DNA from: an uncultured Eggerthellaceae bacterium
Lineage (GTDB): Bacteria > Actinomycetota > Coriobacteriia > Coriobacteriales > Eggerthellaceae
NCBI GenBank assembly: GCA_903789375.1
Contig: CAIFEB010000018.1
Coordinates: 1 to 38,981, forward strand
Direction: 5' to 3'
DNA length: 38,981 nucleotides
Shown: positions 1 through 11,081 of the stretch, one piece after another
Layout of the letters: each line of letters opens with the position of its first letter
How positions within the stretch are numbered: position 1 is the stretch's first letter
Translations under genes and position numbers: made by a program
The notes under the pieces: generated by a model
Database searches by the model: none
Seen by the model: the letters and a program-made list of their open reading frames with translations, nothing else
What the model was told of the DNA's origin: nothing

Positions 1-58
1 CCCGAGGGTGCGGGAGGGTAGGTTGCCGCGCTCGCGCAGGGCGCATGCCCCGCGCCAG

Positions 59-90
59 GGGCCCCGGCCGTTCGGCCGGGGCCCTCTTTC
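59..90 (+). terminator. Rho-independent terminator of an upstream gene
   Basis: A perfect 11-bp GC-rich stem (59-69 with 74-84) closes a 4-nt loop and is followed by TCTTTC. It presumably ends a transcript entering from the left edge; no part of the upstream gene can be identified in the first 58 bases. Confidence 0.75.
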
Positions 91-540
91 TATGTCCGGG
101 GCCCCGTGCCGCATGGCCGGGGCCGGATCGCGGCCCGCTCCCTGCATGTGAGGATGGCTTTCTGCATACGAGCCGGTTCGCGGCGCTGCTTCCCTGCTTC
201 AATGATTTCACACCTGCAAAGGGCGCCGTAGGCATGGCTCCGTTGCAGAGGAGCGCTTTCGATGGGCGTTGTCTGAGCTATTGTTTAGAACGTCATGAGC
301 GGGAACTTCGCTTGGGAAACCTGCTCGCTTGGCTCGGGACTGATGACATATTCGCGTATGAAGCCAAGCGCAGTTGGGCCATTCGGGTAGATCTTCTCAA
401 TTCGTATTCCCAAACAATGGGGAATGTTCCGCATTAGCTGGGGAAACCGTGGTTATGGCACTCTGAGCACGCCATTGGGTATCTTGATTTCATATAATAA
501 GCATTGATACTTACGTCTCTTTTCGAGGGAAGAGGTCCAG
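91..540. other. Intergenic stretch, no convincing gene
   Basis: An open frame of 130 codons (45-437) crosses the terminator, has no ribosome binding site and an Arg/Pro/Ala-rich composition, so I do not call it. The only signal seen is a consensus -10 element, TATAAT at 493-498, without a good -35. It could serve the HEAT-repeat gene starting at 541. Confidence 0.5.
493..498 (+). promoter_or_regulatory. Possible -10 element upstream of the HEAT-repeat gene
   Basis: TATAAT in a locally AT-rich patch, 43 bases before the TTG start at 541. No recognisable -35 sits 16-18 bases upstream, so an activator or alternative recognition would be needed. Confidence 0.4.
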
Positions 541-1140
541 TTGAGCGAACGCGAAGACGAAATCAAAGAGTTGGCGAAGGCAGCAGAGCAGAAGAAGGAA
601 ACGCTTGAAACGGTGGCGCGCATGCTCGAGAACGGCACGCGCCGAAACCGGCAGAACGCTGCGGCGATTTTCGCGGTTATCGCGAAAGACAAGCCGGAGC
701 TGGTCGTACCTTATATCGATCTGCTTGTGGACTCGCTCAACCAACCGGAGGCGCAGACGCGGTGGGAATCGCTCGATGCACTGACCGAAATGATCGCTAT
801 TGAATCGCGCCTGTGCGACAAGGCTGTCCCTGGTGCTGAAGCGTCGCTGTTCGACGAGGACAATGGCCCCGTGCGTCTGTCTGCCATGCGCTTTCTGTGC
901 CGGCTTGGCGCAACGACGCCGAACCGCTCGTTGAAGGTGTGGCCGCTTATCGACGAGGGCATCCAGTGCTATCACGGCGATCTTGAGTTCAGCGACATGC
1001 TCATCGCAATCAACGAGTTCTCGATGGGCAAGCTCGACAAGAGCGTCAAGGATGCGCTGAAGGAGCGCCTGTCGTTCGACGCGACGAGTGGCAAGGGGTC
1101 GATGAAGCGCAAGGCGCAGCAGATCATCGCCAATCTGTAG
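541..1140 (+). CDS. HEAT-repeat-like helical protein of unknown function
   Basis: A 199-residue soluble protein beginning at TTG 541, chosen because AAGAGG lies just upstream and no downstream ATG gives a comparable protein. It has no signal peptide or membrane segment. The first ~30 residues are charged and probably helical (SEREDEIKELAKAAEQKKET). The middle shows alternating amphipathic helices with an Arg-x-Asn-Ala-Ala pattern, as in HEAT/ARM-type repeats (RRNRQNAAAIFAVIAKD, later RWESLDALTEMIA and VRLSAMRFLCRLGA). Such scaffolds bind proteins or nucleic acid, but nothing here identifies the partner. The C-terminus is basic (GKGSMKRKAQQIIANL). It stands alone between a terminator and the acnA upstream region. 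The HEAT assignment is by pattern only. Confidence 0.75.
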   Translation: MSEREDEIKELAKAAEQKKETLETVARMLENGTRRNRQNAAAIFAVIAKDKPELVVPYIDLLVDSLNQPEAQTRWESLDALTEMIAIESRLCDKAVPGAEASLFDEDNGPVRLSAMRFLCRLGATTPNRSLKVWPLIDEGIQCYHGDLEFSDMLIAINEFSMGKLDKSVKDALKERLSFDATSGKGSMKRKAQQIIANL

Positions 1141-1469
1141 AGATATTCGGCGGGGACAGGTTGACGAGTGGGAAAATTCGCTGAAGACGCGAGGGTTCGA
1201 ACCCCGTAGCTTCGAAGACTACAATCACAAACAGCGAGAAAGTTCGCTCAAGTCGGCAATCCACGGAACGCGATATGCGAAACCCGCTCGAAGCGCGAAA
1301 GTTTTCGAACGTGATGGTTGACTCCGTCTAAGGAGCAAAAGCTCCGCATGCGATGCAAGGAATTTACTTTCGGGCGTATGAGCTTTGAACACCATTGACG
1401 GCTCAGGAAATTTGGAACTGCCTCAATCTCTTGGTTGAAATCCAAACAAGCGAAATCAGGCAAGAGGGT

Positions 1470-1588
1470 CAATACGGCGCAAGAGCCAGTGCGACGATAG
1501 AGCTAGTGCGGCGAATAATCCAATGCGGTGATGGAGCCGATGCGGCGATAAGGCCAGTATGACGATAGGACCAATGCGGGGAGGGCGC
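1470..1588. repeat. Degenerate tandem repeat, seven units of exactly 17 bp
   Basis: Seven consecutive 17-base units start at 1470, 1487, 1504, 1521, 1538, 1555 and 1572. The consensus is approximately CARTGCGRCGATARAGC, and the period is kept without a single insertion or deletion. Seventeen is not a multiple of three, so the periodicity is not driven by coding. The units differ at several positions, which suggests an old or functionally constrained array rather than a fresh slippage product. Confidence 0.8.
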
Positions 1589-1625
1589 GAGCCAGCGTGT
1601 AAGCGTGGCGCGCGCCCTTTCCGTT
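1583..1625. terminator. Terminator-like hairpin at the end of the 17-bp array
   Basis: Seven GC pairs (1583-1589 with 1611-1617), one mismatch, then GCCA/TGGC (1591-1594 with 1606-1609) form a long stem followed by TTTCCGTTTT. It could end transcription from the HEAT-repeat gene or act as a leader element before acnA. Confidence 0.45.
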
Positions 1626-1837
1626 TTCTCGTTTGGGGATGAAGCGGTACGCGTCATTTATGGGAATATGTGTTTCGTTGAGGTAAAGAATCGAGCATGC
1701 GGGCTGTCGTGCTGGCACAATGGTCTGTACGTCGACGATGGACGCTTGCTGTTGAGCTGAGCACCATTTGCAGCGGAGAAACGATAGCAGCTGATGGCAG
1801 TGCCGCGGGCGCTCGCGGCGGAGCAGAAGGGACGAAC

Positions 1838-4501
<2,664 letters not shown>

Positions 4502-4716
4502 GTTCGAAAGAAGAGCGAAGCACGCGGTTTGTGCACGGAACGAGGGAACAATCGCGGGCGCTCAGCGCGACACGGTCGCGGTGGGCGCCCGCGAGCAGCG
4601 TTTTCCGAAGCGAAGCTTTCGGCCTGCGAGGCCGGACGGGCCTCAAGGCCCCGAGAGCGCGCCAGGAACCTGCAAAAGCCCCTGAAGCGCGTTCGAGCTG
4701 AAACGCAGCCGTCAGT
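4502..4716. other. Intergenic region between acnA and the next gene
   Basis: It contains a 10-bp GC-rich inverted repeat (4552-4561 with 4585-4594) with CAGCGTTTT a few bases later. This may be a weak acnA terminator. Nothing else is recognised. Confidence 0.4.
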
Positions 4717-4743
4717 TTGACAGGACAAATCGTACGGTATAGT
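4717..4743 (+). promoter_or_regulatory. Sigma70-type promoter
   Basis: TTGACA at 4717-4722 and TATAGT at 4738-4743, with a short 15-base spacer. The predicted transcript starts near 4750, which rules out the upstream GTG 4742 and favours ATG 4781 as the start of the following gene. Confidence 0.7.
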
Positions 4744-4780
4744 GGAGGACATGGGCCCCGTTCAAACCAAGGAGGGACAC

Positions 4781-7060
4781 ATGGACGATCATACCGACGA
4801 TCATTCGAGCGTCGATGAGCTGCTGGAAGCCCTGAGAAAATCGGGGATGGACGTCGGAGCCATCGACGGTTCCGGCCACGCAGCGGACGGCTCGTCGTCG
4901 AAGGAGGGCGCCTCGTCGAGCGCGGGACGCGCACAGGGGACGAAGGAATCCAGGGAAAAGAAAGCGTCGTCGACCGGGCGCGGACGCACGGCGAAGAAAT
5001 CTGAGCGCGCCCGCAGCTCGCGCCGCACGAAGAAGACAAAGGACGCCAAGGTGAAGCGCACGGCGAAGAGCGCCGGCAGCGCGGGCGGCAAGAAGTCCGG
5101 CGGTTCGGGCGATTTCTCGCGGTTCGCGCATGACGCCGCCGACTTCTTTACGGGTGCCGGCGCGGCGCAGGGCTTCGGCGGCGCGCGCACCGACGCGGGC
5201 GGTGCGGGGAGCGCCGGCGGCGCCGAACCGCCCCACATCGAGATGGGCGATCTGTTCGGTAACCACATGGCGACGTGGAGCAAGCGCACCATCGTCATCG
5301 CCGTCATCGTGGTGCTGGCCATCCTGTACGCCGTGTACTGGTGGTTCCATCCGCCCATCAGCATCAACAGCCCTGAGACCTGGGAATTCGTTGGCATTCT
5401 GATCCTGCTGCCGCTGTTCGTCGTCTTCGCGAGCAAGTCGGCGAGCCTGCGCAAGGGGACGGGCGCTGTCGAGACCGACCTGCGCCGGTCCAAGCGTGCA
5501 CGCAACATCGCCATCATTCCAGTGGTCATTGCGTGCGTCGGCGTCATCGGCGCGCTGCTGTCGCTGTCGGTGTTCCCCGGCAATGCGCACAAGTATGCCA
5601 ACGTCCTGCAGACCGAGCAGCTCGATTTCGCGTCGGATATCCAGGAGGTCGACTATTCGCAGATTCCCGTGATCGACCACGACACGGCGGAGCTCCTGGG
5701 CAACCGCGAGATGGGCTCCATCCCTGAGTACGTGAGCCAGTTCGAGGTGTCAAACCTGTACAGCCAGATCAACTACCAGGGCAAACCGGTGCGCGTGAGC
5801 CCGCTCAACTATGCCGACCTGTTCAAGTGGCTGTTCAACCGCACGGAGGGCATTCCGGCATACGTGCTCGTCGACATGACGACGCAGGACGCGGAGGTGG
5901 TGCGTCTGGGCGACAACGCCATCTTCTACTCGCAGTCGGAGCCTCTGGCGCGCAACATCGACCGCTACGTGCAGCTGAAATACCCGTTCTACATCTTCGA
6001 CGAGAAGTCGTTCGAAATCGATGACGACGGGCAGCCGTGGTGGATCTGCCCGGTGCGCACGTACACGATCGGTCTGTTCGGCGGCGAGACCATCTCGCGC
6101 GTGGTCATGGTGAACGCAACGACCGGCGAATGCACCGACCTGTCCGTCGACGAGGTGCCGCAGTGGGTGGATCGCGTGTATCCGGCCAGCTTGCTGCTGC
6201 GCCAGTACAACTGGAGCGGCAAGTATCAGAACGGCTGGTTCAACTCGTGGCTCGGACAGTCGGGCGTCGTGCAGACCACGCCGGGCACCGACGGCAATCC
6301 TGGGTACAACTACCTGGCGAAAGATGACGACGTGTGGGTGTACACGGGCGTCACGTCGGCGACGTCGGACAGCTCGATCGTCGGATTCGTCCTGATCAAC
6401 CAGCGCACGGCGGAGTCGCACTACTACTCCGTGTCGGGAGCGACCGAGGCGTCGGCGATGGACTCGGCCGAGGGTCAGGTGCAGAACCTGCGCTACACGG
6501 CCACGTTCCCGCTGCTCATCAACGTGGCGAATCAGCCGACGTACTTCATGTCGCTCAAGGACAATGCCGGCACCGTGAAGAAGTTCGCGATGGTGGACAT
6601 CCAGCGCTACCAGAACGTGGCCGTGGGCGATACGGTGGCTGACTGCCAGAAGTCGTACGAGGCGTTGCTGGCGGCCAACGGCACGGCGTCGCCTTCGAAC
6701 CTGAACGACTACAAGACGACGAGCGGCACCATCCGTACGATGGCGCAGGCCGTGATCGACGGGAACACGCACTTCTACGTGACACTCGAAGGCGATGCGA
6801 ACATCTACGACTTCGTGCTGCCTGCCCAGGTGAACGTCGTTTCCTACAAGGTGGGCGACACGATCGCGTTCAGCTACGTCGAGGGGCAGACGACCGACGC
6901 CGTCCAGCAGATTCTGTCGTCGCCGGCGGGGGCACAGAGCGCTCAGCAGGCGGCGGTTGCCGCGGCATCGGCCCAGGATGCGCAGGCGCAGGCATCGAGC
7001 TCGGCGGCCGGCGAAGCGCAGGCTGCGAGCGCGGCGATGGGCGAGGCCGCTGCCGCATAG
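4781..7060 (+). CDS. Large membrane-anchored protein, unknown function
   Basis: 759 residues; start ATG 4781 is fixed by AAGGAGGG at 4769-4776 and by the promoter just upstream. Domain order: an acidic N-terminus (DDHTDDHSSVDELLEALRKSG); a Lys/Arg/Ser/Ala-rich disordered stretch to about residue 110; Gly/Ala-rich linker; membrane segments at about 170-188, 203-218 and 242-265; then about 430 residues of folded, aromatic- and Asp/Asn-rich sequence (for example YNWSGKYQNGW and RYVQLKYPFYIFDEKSF), probably outside the cell; and an Ala/Gln/Ser-rich tail from about 713. I do not recognise a family with a known function. The basic N-terminal tail would sit in the cytoplasm under the positive-inside rule and could bind nucleic acid or acidic partners, which is inference. 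It is expressed from its own promoter. Confidence 0.85.
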   Translation: MDDHTDDHSSVDELLEALRKSGMDVGAIDGSGHAADGSSSKEGASSSAGRAQGTKESREKKASSTGRGRTAKKSERARSSRRTKKTKDAKVKRTAKSAGSAGGKKSGGSGDFSRFAHDAADFFTGAGAAQGFGGARTDAGGAGSAGGAEPPHIEMGDLFGNHMATWSKRTIVIAVIVVLAILYAVYWWFHPPISINSPETWEFVGILILLPLFVVFASKSASLRKGTGAVETDLRRSKRARNIAIIPVVIACVGVIGALLSLSVFPGNAHKYANVLQTEQLDFASDIQEVDYSQIPVIDHDTAELLGNREMGSIPEYVSQFEVSNLYSQINYQGKPVRVSPLNYADLFKWLFNRTEGIPAYVLVDMTTQDAEVVRLGDNAIFYSQSEPLARNIDRYVQLKYPFYIFDEKSFEIDDDGQPWWICPVRTYTIGLFGGETISRVVMVNATTGECTDLSVDEVPQWVDRVYPASLLLRQYNWSGKYQNGWFNSWLGQSGVVQTTPGTDGNPGYNYLAKDDDVWVYTGVTSATSDSSIVGFVLINQRTAESHYYSVSGATEASAMDSAEGQVQNLRYTATFPLLINVANQPTYFMSLKDNAGTVKKFAMVDIQRYQNVAVGDTVADCQKSYEALLAANGTASPSNLNDYKTTSGTIRTMAQAVIDGNTHFYVTLEGDANIYDFVLPAQVNVVSYKVGDTIAFSYVEGQTTDAVQQILSSPAGAQSAQQAAVAAASAQDAQAQASSSAAGEAQAASAAMGEAAAA

Positions 7061-7266
7061 TGGCGAGGGCGGTTGCCGAGGCGCGGCGCAGCGGGCTGGT
7101 GCTCGGGTTGCGTCGCGCGCGGAGGCTGCCGCGGCGCGCGGTTTGGCTGCATGGCGCCCGGGCTTACGCACTGCGCATGGCACGCGTGCCGTTTCGCTTG
7201 CGGGCGCTCTGGCGTGCCCCCATGTGCCAAAACCGTGCAGATGAGGGCGTTGCCGGCTCGTTTTCG
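7061..7266. other. Short intergenic stretch before the rplJ promoter
   Basis: Very GC-rich, with no gene, hairpin or terminator that I can support. Confidence 0.4.
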
Positions 7267-7299
7267 TTGACAGAGCGGACGCATCCGCTACTATATAAA
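7267..7299 (+). promoter_or_regulatory. rplJ-rplL promoter
   Basis: A consensus TTGACA at 7267-7272 is followed by an AT-rich -10 region, CTACTATATAAAA (7287-7299). The exact hexamer is ambiguous: TACTAT gives a 16-base spacer and TATATA a 19-base spacer. It drives a leader of about 220 bases. Confidence 0.75.
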
Positions 7300-7304
7300 A
7301 GCCG

Positions 7305-7465
7305 CACAGGGCGCACGCCCCGTGCCATAAACGCAAGCAGTTCCGCTGCCGAAGACAGCCGGTGCCCGCAAGGGCTCAAACGCGTAAGCGGCCCGCCGAG
7401 GTGGTCATGATGCGCGAGCTCATCGACCCCTGCTGTCTGAAGGACGGCAGGGGTCGTTTCTTTTT
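7305..7465 (+). ncRNA. Ribosomal protein L10 leader with attenuator
   Basis: This leader lies directly between the promoter and rplJ, where the autoregulatory L10 leader occurs in many bacteria, and contains the CCGAGGTG-type segment (7395-7402). L10(L12)4 binds such leaders to repress its own operon. The downstream end is a textbook intrinsic terminator: a 10-bp perfect stem (7424-7433 with 7447-7456), then TTTCTTTTT. Assignment as L10 leader is from position, the conserved segment and the attenuator; I could not score it against a covariance model. Confidence 0.75.
7424..7465 (+). terminator. Attenuator hairpin in front of rplJ
   Basis: Perfect 10-bp stem CGACCCCTGC/GCAGGGGTCG with a 13-base loop and a T-rich tract at 7457-7465, 62 bases before the rplJ start. 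Its position inside the leader implies conditional termination. Confidence 0.85.
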
Positions 7466-7526
7466 CGAGAACGCGGCCCCACTTATCCAGGTGCGGAACC
7501 CGAGTTTTCGAAAAGGAGGTGCACAC

Positions 7527-8048
7527 ATGCCCAACGCTCAGAACGAGTCGATGATGGCCGCCATCAAGGCGGACCTGGCCGCGGCGAGCGCGGTTTGGGT
7601 CGTCGACTACCGCGGTCTCACCGTCAAGGAGGTCGAGGTCCTGCGTCGCAACATTCGCGAGGCCGACGCTGTCATGAAGGTGTACAAGAACACCCTCGTG
7701 CGGATCGCTCTCAAGGAAACCGAGATGGGCGAGATGGACGAGGCTCTGGCCGGTCCTTCCGCTTTCGTGTTCTGCAAGTCCGATCTGGCAGCCGCCGCAA
7801 AGGCCATCTCGGAGTTCGCGAAGGAGAACGAGAAGCTCGAAATCAAGGGCGGCCTGATGGACGGCAAGTTCGTCACGCCGGCGGAGGTTTCCAAGATCGC
7901 TTCTCTGCCCAGCCGCGACGAACTCTACGCTCAGATCGCCAGCTCCATCGCTGCAGTCGCTCGCGGCCTGGCCGTTACCATCAACGCCATCCCGAGTGGC
8001 CTGGCTCAGTCGATCAAGCAGGTCGCCGAGCAGAAGCCCGCTGCCTAA
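7527..8048 (+). CDS. rplJ: 50S ribosomal protein L10
   Basis: 173 residues; start ATG 7527 with a very strong AAAAGGAGGT at 7511-7520. L10 forms the base of the ribosomal stalk and anchors L7/L12 dimers. The family pattern is clear: an N-terminal RNA-binding globular part (AAIKADLAAASAVWVVDYRGLTV, YKNTLVRIALKE) and a C-terminal helix that carries the L7/L12 docking segments (LYAQIASSIAAVARGLAVTI...SIKQVAEQK). It is followed 81 bases later by rplL in the same transcript. Expression is probably controlled by the attenuated leader upstream. Confidence 0.97.
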   Translation: MPNAQNESMMAAIKADLAAASAVWVVDYRGLTVKEVEVLRRNIREADAVMKVYKNTLVRIALKETEMGEMDEALAGPSAFVFCKSDLAAAAKAISEFAKENEKLEIKGGLMDGKFVTPAEVSKIASLPSRDELYAQIASSIAAVARGLAVTINAIPSGLAQSIKQVAEQKPAA

Positions 8049-8129
8049 CCGCAGCCGATGCGGCGTGAGCGCCGTATCAAACCAGAATAGACAGGCCGCA
8101 TGAGCGGCCCCTTTGAAAGGATTTGCAAA

Positions 8130-8504
8130 ATGGCTCTGACCAACGAAGAGATTATCGAGGCTCTGAAGGAGAAGTCCCTGATCGAGGCTTCCGAACTGGT
8201 TCACATGATCGAGGACACCTTCGGCGTTTCCGCCGCTGCCCCGGTTGCCGTCGCCGCTGCTGGTGGCGCTGCTGCTGAGCCCGAGGAAGAGAAGACCGAG
8301 TTCGACGTCGTCCTCGAGGGCTACGGCGACAACAAGATCGCCGTCATCAAGGTCGTCCGCGAGCTCACCAGCCTGGGCCTGAAGGATGCCAAGGACGCTG
8401 TCGAGAGCGCTCCGAAGGCCATCCTGGAGGGCGTTGCCAAGGACAAGGCCGAGGAAGCCAAGGCCAAGCTCGAGGAAGCTGGTGCCGCTGTTACCCTGAA
8501 GTAG
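8130..8504 (+). CDS. rplL: 50S ribosomal protein L7/L12
   Basis: 124 residues; start ATG 8130 with GAAAGG at 8115-8120. The stalk protein recruits and stimulates translation GTPases. It has the N-terminal dimerisation helix region ([29 protein letters not shown]), an Ala/Val/Gly-rich hinge (about residues 36-52) and the C-terminal factor-binding domain with [19 protein letters not shown] and [16 protein letters not shown]. Second gene of the rplJ operon, closed by a strong terminator at 8541-8572. Confidence 0.98.
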   Translation: MALTNEEIIEALKEKSLIEASELVHMIEDTFGVSAAAPVAVAAAGGAAAEPEEEKTEFDVVLEGYGDNKIAVIKVVRELTSLGLKDAKDAVESAPKAILEGVAKDKAEEAKAKLEEAGAAVTLK

Positions 8505-8540
8505 TTTCGACTCGGTTCGACTGCTTTCAGAACGGCTGTG

Positions 8541-8572
8541 AGAGGCCCCGCAGATGCGGGGCCTCTTTTTTT
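8541..8572 (+). terminator. rplJ-rplL terminator
   Basis: A perfect 11-bp stem (8541-8551 with 8556-8566) around the AGAT loop, followed by an unbroken run of seven T (8566-8572). Confidence 0.95.
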
Positions 8573-8774
8573 GGGCTCAATGGAGGCCGGCTGCCAGTAC
8601 AACTGACGAATCATCAACAAAGCATGCCGCAGGCGGGCGAGGGTATAAAGTGAAAGTACGCACGGGATTCCACAGAATGCGGAAATGTGCGGAATATCAG
8701 GGACAACGAGTCGCCGCCGACCGGGTAGACGAATGGCGGGACCGTTCGCTTCAGCCGCTATGAAAGGGGCTTCA

Positions 8775-10223
8775 ATGGAGATCAGGTACTTTCGCACGGC
8801 ATGGGACGATCTTCGGCAGTCCCCTGGCTGGTTTGGGAAAATCGTGCTGCTTGCGCTGCTGAACCTCATCCCGATCTTCGGGCAGATCGTCTCCTTGGGC
8901 TATCTGTACGGATGGGCGCGCGAAATCGCGTGGAACGTGCACGAGCCGCTGCCCGAGCACATCTTCGGAAACGAGGACGGCAAGCTGTACAGACGCGGCT
9001 TCTTCGTGCTGGTCGTGCAGGTGGTGTATCTGATCATCCCCGGGGTGCTGTACTTCGTGGGGGCGTCGCTTACCGGCATGCTGAGCGACTTCGGCACCGA
9101 CATCCAGTACGGGATGGATCCGTATTCGTCCTATTACGGCGTGGCCCCGGCAGCGACCTATCGCTACTTCGGATGGGGCGTGCTCGCGATCATCGCCTCC
9201 ATCGTCGTTTTCGTGCTGATGCAGCTGCTGCTGTGGGTGGGCTCGATGCGCACGAGCGTCTACAACCGCGTATCCGCCGGCCTGCAGTTCGGGCGCGTGT
9301 GGAAGATGATGCGCAAGGACGTGCGCGGCCTGCTGCGTATCTTCGGCATCCAGATCGTGTTCGGCCTGATCCTGTTCGCGTTCTCGCTCATCATGAGCGT
9401 CATCGCGGTCGCCGTGTCCTTGGGCTCGATACTCGTGCTCGGCGTAGGCGGCGCGATCGGATCGGCGGAGACGGCGCTGCTCGCCGTCATGGCTCCGATC
9501 GTGATCGCCCTGTTCGCCATCATGGCGTTCGGAACGTCGGTCATCGACATGATTGCCAACGCCGTCGTCATTCGCGCGTGCGGCTATTGGACGAGCCAGT
9601 TCGACGTTCCCAACTGGCGCGGACAGGACGAGCCGATGCCGTTCGAGGAGGGTGCGCCGACGGCGGCGTACTACGCGCCGTGGTCGGGGTATGCGGCGAG
9701 CTACGAGCAGCAGAAGGCCCCGTGGGCGCAAGCTCAGGCGCCGTATACGGGGCAGGCCCAGCAACCGTACGCGCAGCAACGGCCGTACCAGGCGCAAGCC
9801 CAGCAGCCGTGGACGCAGCAGCCGCAGCAGTCCGCTGATGGCTGGCAGAACGGCTCACAGTCATCCGCGAGCGGCGATGCGGGCGCTTCGCATCCGAGCG
9901 GCTCGGCGGCGGAGGCGGCCGAGTCCATGGCGAACGCAGCGGCGGCGGGCACGCAGGTACCCGAAGCCCACTCGGTGGCGCCGCTCCGGGCTGCTGGTGC
10001 GGACGATGCGTCGCATGGGGATGGCTCCGCTGACGCGGCGGTCTCTGACGCATCCGGTGTGGGCCGTGCTGGCGGGATCTTAGCCGACGGCGCGGAATCT
10101 GCGGCGGCCGCCGACAAGGCCTCTGATGCCGAAACTTCCGGCGTGGTTTCGAACGGGTCTTCCGATGGGGCCGCTGCCCAAACCGGCGATGGCAAAGAGG
10201 GGTCTGACGCGTCGGCACGATAG
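8775..10223 (+). CDS. DUF4013-like polytopic membrane protein with long disordered tail
   Basis: 482 residues; start ATG 8775 with GAAAGGGG at 8762-8769. The N-terminal ~290 residues resemble DUF4013: a soluble start (RYFRTAWDDLRQSPGWFGKIVLLALLNLIPIFGQIV), then a Gly-Tyr-x-Tyr-Gly-Trp element (LGYLYGWAREIA), and about six hydrophobic segments, among them FFVLVVQVVYLIIPGVLYFVGA, VLAIIASIVVFVLMQLLLWVG and VFGLILFAFSLIMSVIAVAVS. The C-terminal ~190 residues are low complexity, first Gln/Pro/Tyr-rich (QPYAQQRPYQAQAQQPW), then Ala/Ser/Asp/Gly-rich. No function is established for this domain; a role in envelope or export is only a guess. No terminator was seen between it and the nitroreductase 126 bases downstream. 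Confidence 0.85.
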   Translation: MEIRYFRTAWDDLRQSPGWFGKIVLLALLNLIPIFGQIVSLGYLYGWAREIAWNVHEPLPEHIFGNEDGKLYRRGFFVLVVQVVYLIIPGVLYFVGASLTGMLSDFGTDIQYGMDPYSSYYGVAPAATYRYFGWGVLAIIASIVVFVLMQLLLWVGSMRTSVYNRVSAGLQFGRVWKMMRKDVRGLLRIFGIQIVFGLILFAFSLIMSVIAVAVSLGSILVLGVGGAIGSAETALLAVMAPIVIALFAIMAFGTSVIDMIANAVVIRACGYWTSQFDVPNWRGQDEPMPFEEGAPTAAYYAPWSGYAASYEQQKAPWAQAQAPYTGQAQQPYAQQRPYQAQAQQPWTQQPQQSADGWQNGSQSSASGDAGASHPSGSAAEAAESMANAAAAGTQVPEAHSVAPLRAAGADDASHGDGSADAAVSDASGVGRAGGILADGAESAAAADKASDAETSGVVSNGSSDGAAAQTGDGKEGSDASAR

Positions 10224-10349
10224 ACGCGCATAGCCTGAGGGCACGGAGATGGGCGCGCTGAGAATTTTGTCTGACTGGCGGGCGCAAGGGGGTCGCGTTG
10301 ACGGGAGCGATGGGTCGCGTGCGCGACGCTGAGACGAAAGGCTGTTGCG

Positions 10350-10934
10350 ATGGATGTCGTTGAGCTCATGAAGTGGAATCGAACCTACCGGCGGTTCAAG
10401 TCCGAACCGGTGCCGCACGAGGTGATCGTGCGGGCGATTGACAGCGCGCGCACGGCGAACAGCGCCGCGAACGCCCAGGTGCTGCGCTACACGGCGGTCG
10501 AGTCGCCGGACATGGTGGAGCGCTTCCAGCCGCTCGTGAAATGGGCGGCGTCGCTGCCGCCTGAGCTGGGCACGCCCAAGCCGTCCGAGCAGCCGCGCGC
10601 CTTCGTCGTTGTCTCGCAGGTGCTGCGCGACGGCGAGCCGACGCCGTTCGCCGACGTCGACCTGGGCATCGCCGCCCATGCGCTCACGATGACCGCCGCC
10701 GCGGTGGGCGTGGGAAGCTGTATGATGGGCGCGTTCTCGCGCGCGTCGGTCGAGCGCCTGGTCGAGCTGCCGGCGGGAGAACGCGCACGCCTCGTCATCG
10801 CGCTGGGGTATCCGGACCACGCAAGCACGATCGAAGACGCGCCTGCCGGGGCCGACTTGGCGTACTACCTGGACGATCGGCACGATTACCACGTGCCGAA
10901 GCGTTCGCTTGGCGAGGTCGCCCGTTTTCTGTAG
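10350..10934 (+). CDS. Nitroreductase family protein (FMN-dependent oxidoreductase)
   Basis: 194 residues; start ATG 10350 with GAAAGG at 10336-10341. The nitroreductase fold is indicated by the N-terminal VVELMKWNRTYRRFKSEPVP (phosphate-contacting Arg region), the central ADVDLGIAAHALTMTAAAVGVGSCMMGAF and the C-terminal LVIALGYPD. Members reduce nitroaromatics, quinones, enones or flavins with NAD(P)H using bound FMN, usually as dimers. The physiological substrate cannot be told from sequence. No redox partner lies next to it, and it faces the metal-efflux operon across a bidirectional terminator. Confidence 0.9.
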   Translation: MDVVELMKWNRTYRRFKSEPVPHEVIVRAIDSARTANSAANAQVLRYTAVESPDMVERFQPLVKWAASLPPELGTPKPSEQPRAFVVVSQVLRDGEPTPFADVDLGIAAHALTMTAAAVGVGSCMMGAFSRASVERLVELPAGERARLVIALGYPDHASTIEDAPAGADLAYYLDDRHDYHVPKRSLGEVARFL

Positions 10935-11019
10935 GCGCATGTGGTTGCAGCTGCGGCTGCGGGAAGTCGCAGCGATCCGCGTTCCCTCAGATATGAAAAC
11001 GCCGGCGGGTGCCGGCATG

Positions 11020-11058
11020 AAAAAAGCGCGCTGGCAAACTGCCGGCGCGCTCTTTTTT
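11020..11058. terminator. Bidirectional terminator between convergent genes
   Basis: A run of A (11020-11025), a 10-bp stem with one T-G pair (11026-11035 with 11041-11050), loop AAACT, then TCTTTTTT. It can end both the plus-strand nitroreductase transcript and the minus-strand metal-efflux operon. A smaller GCCGGC hairpin lies just to the left at 11001-11016. Confidence 0.9.
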
Positions 11059-11081
11059 CTCGGAATTTTGTCGCTTCGCCG

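Larger units (their letters stand above)
1141..1837. other. Intergenic region upstream of aconitase
   Basis: About 700 bases with no credible gene. It contains a T-arm-like GTTCGAA segment near 1195 that is not part of a foldable tRNA, the 17-bp tandem array at 1470-1588, a terminator-like hairpin at 1583-1617, and from 1618 to 1837 the presumed acnA promoter and leader, where no clear -35/-10 pair was found. Confidence 0.6.

Noticed and set aside
45..437. 130-codon frame at the left end
   Set aside because: It runs through a strong terminator, lacks a ribosome binding site and resembles no protein.
1185..1215. T-arm-like sequence GAGGGTTCGAACCCC, possible tRNA
   Set aside because: Only a few T-stem pairs form, and no acceptor, D-arm or anticodon arm can be folded at the proper distance on either strand. 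It may be a chance match or a very small tRNA-derived scar.
1470..1588. CRISPR array
   Set aside because: The 17-bp units are directly adjacent with no spacers and are degenerate; no cas gene is present.
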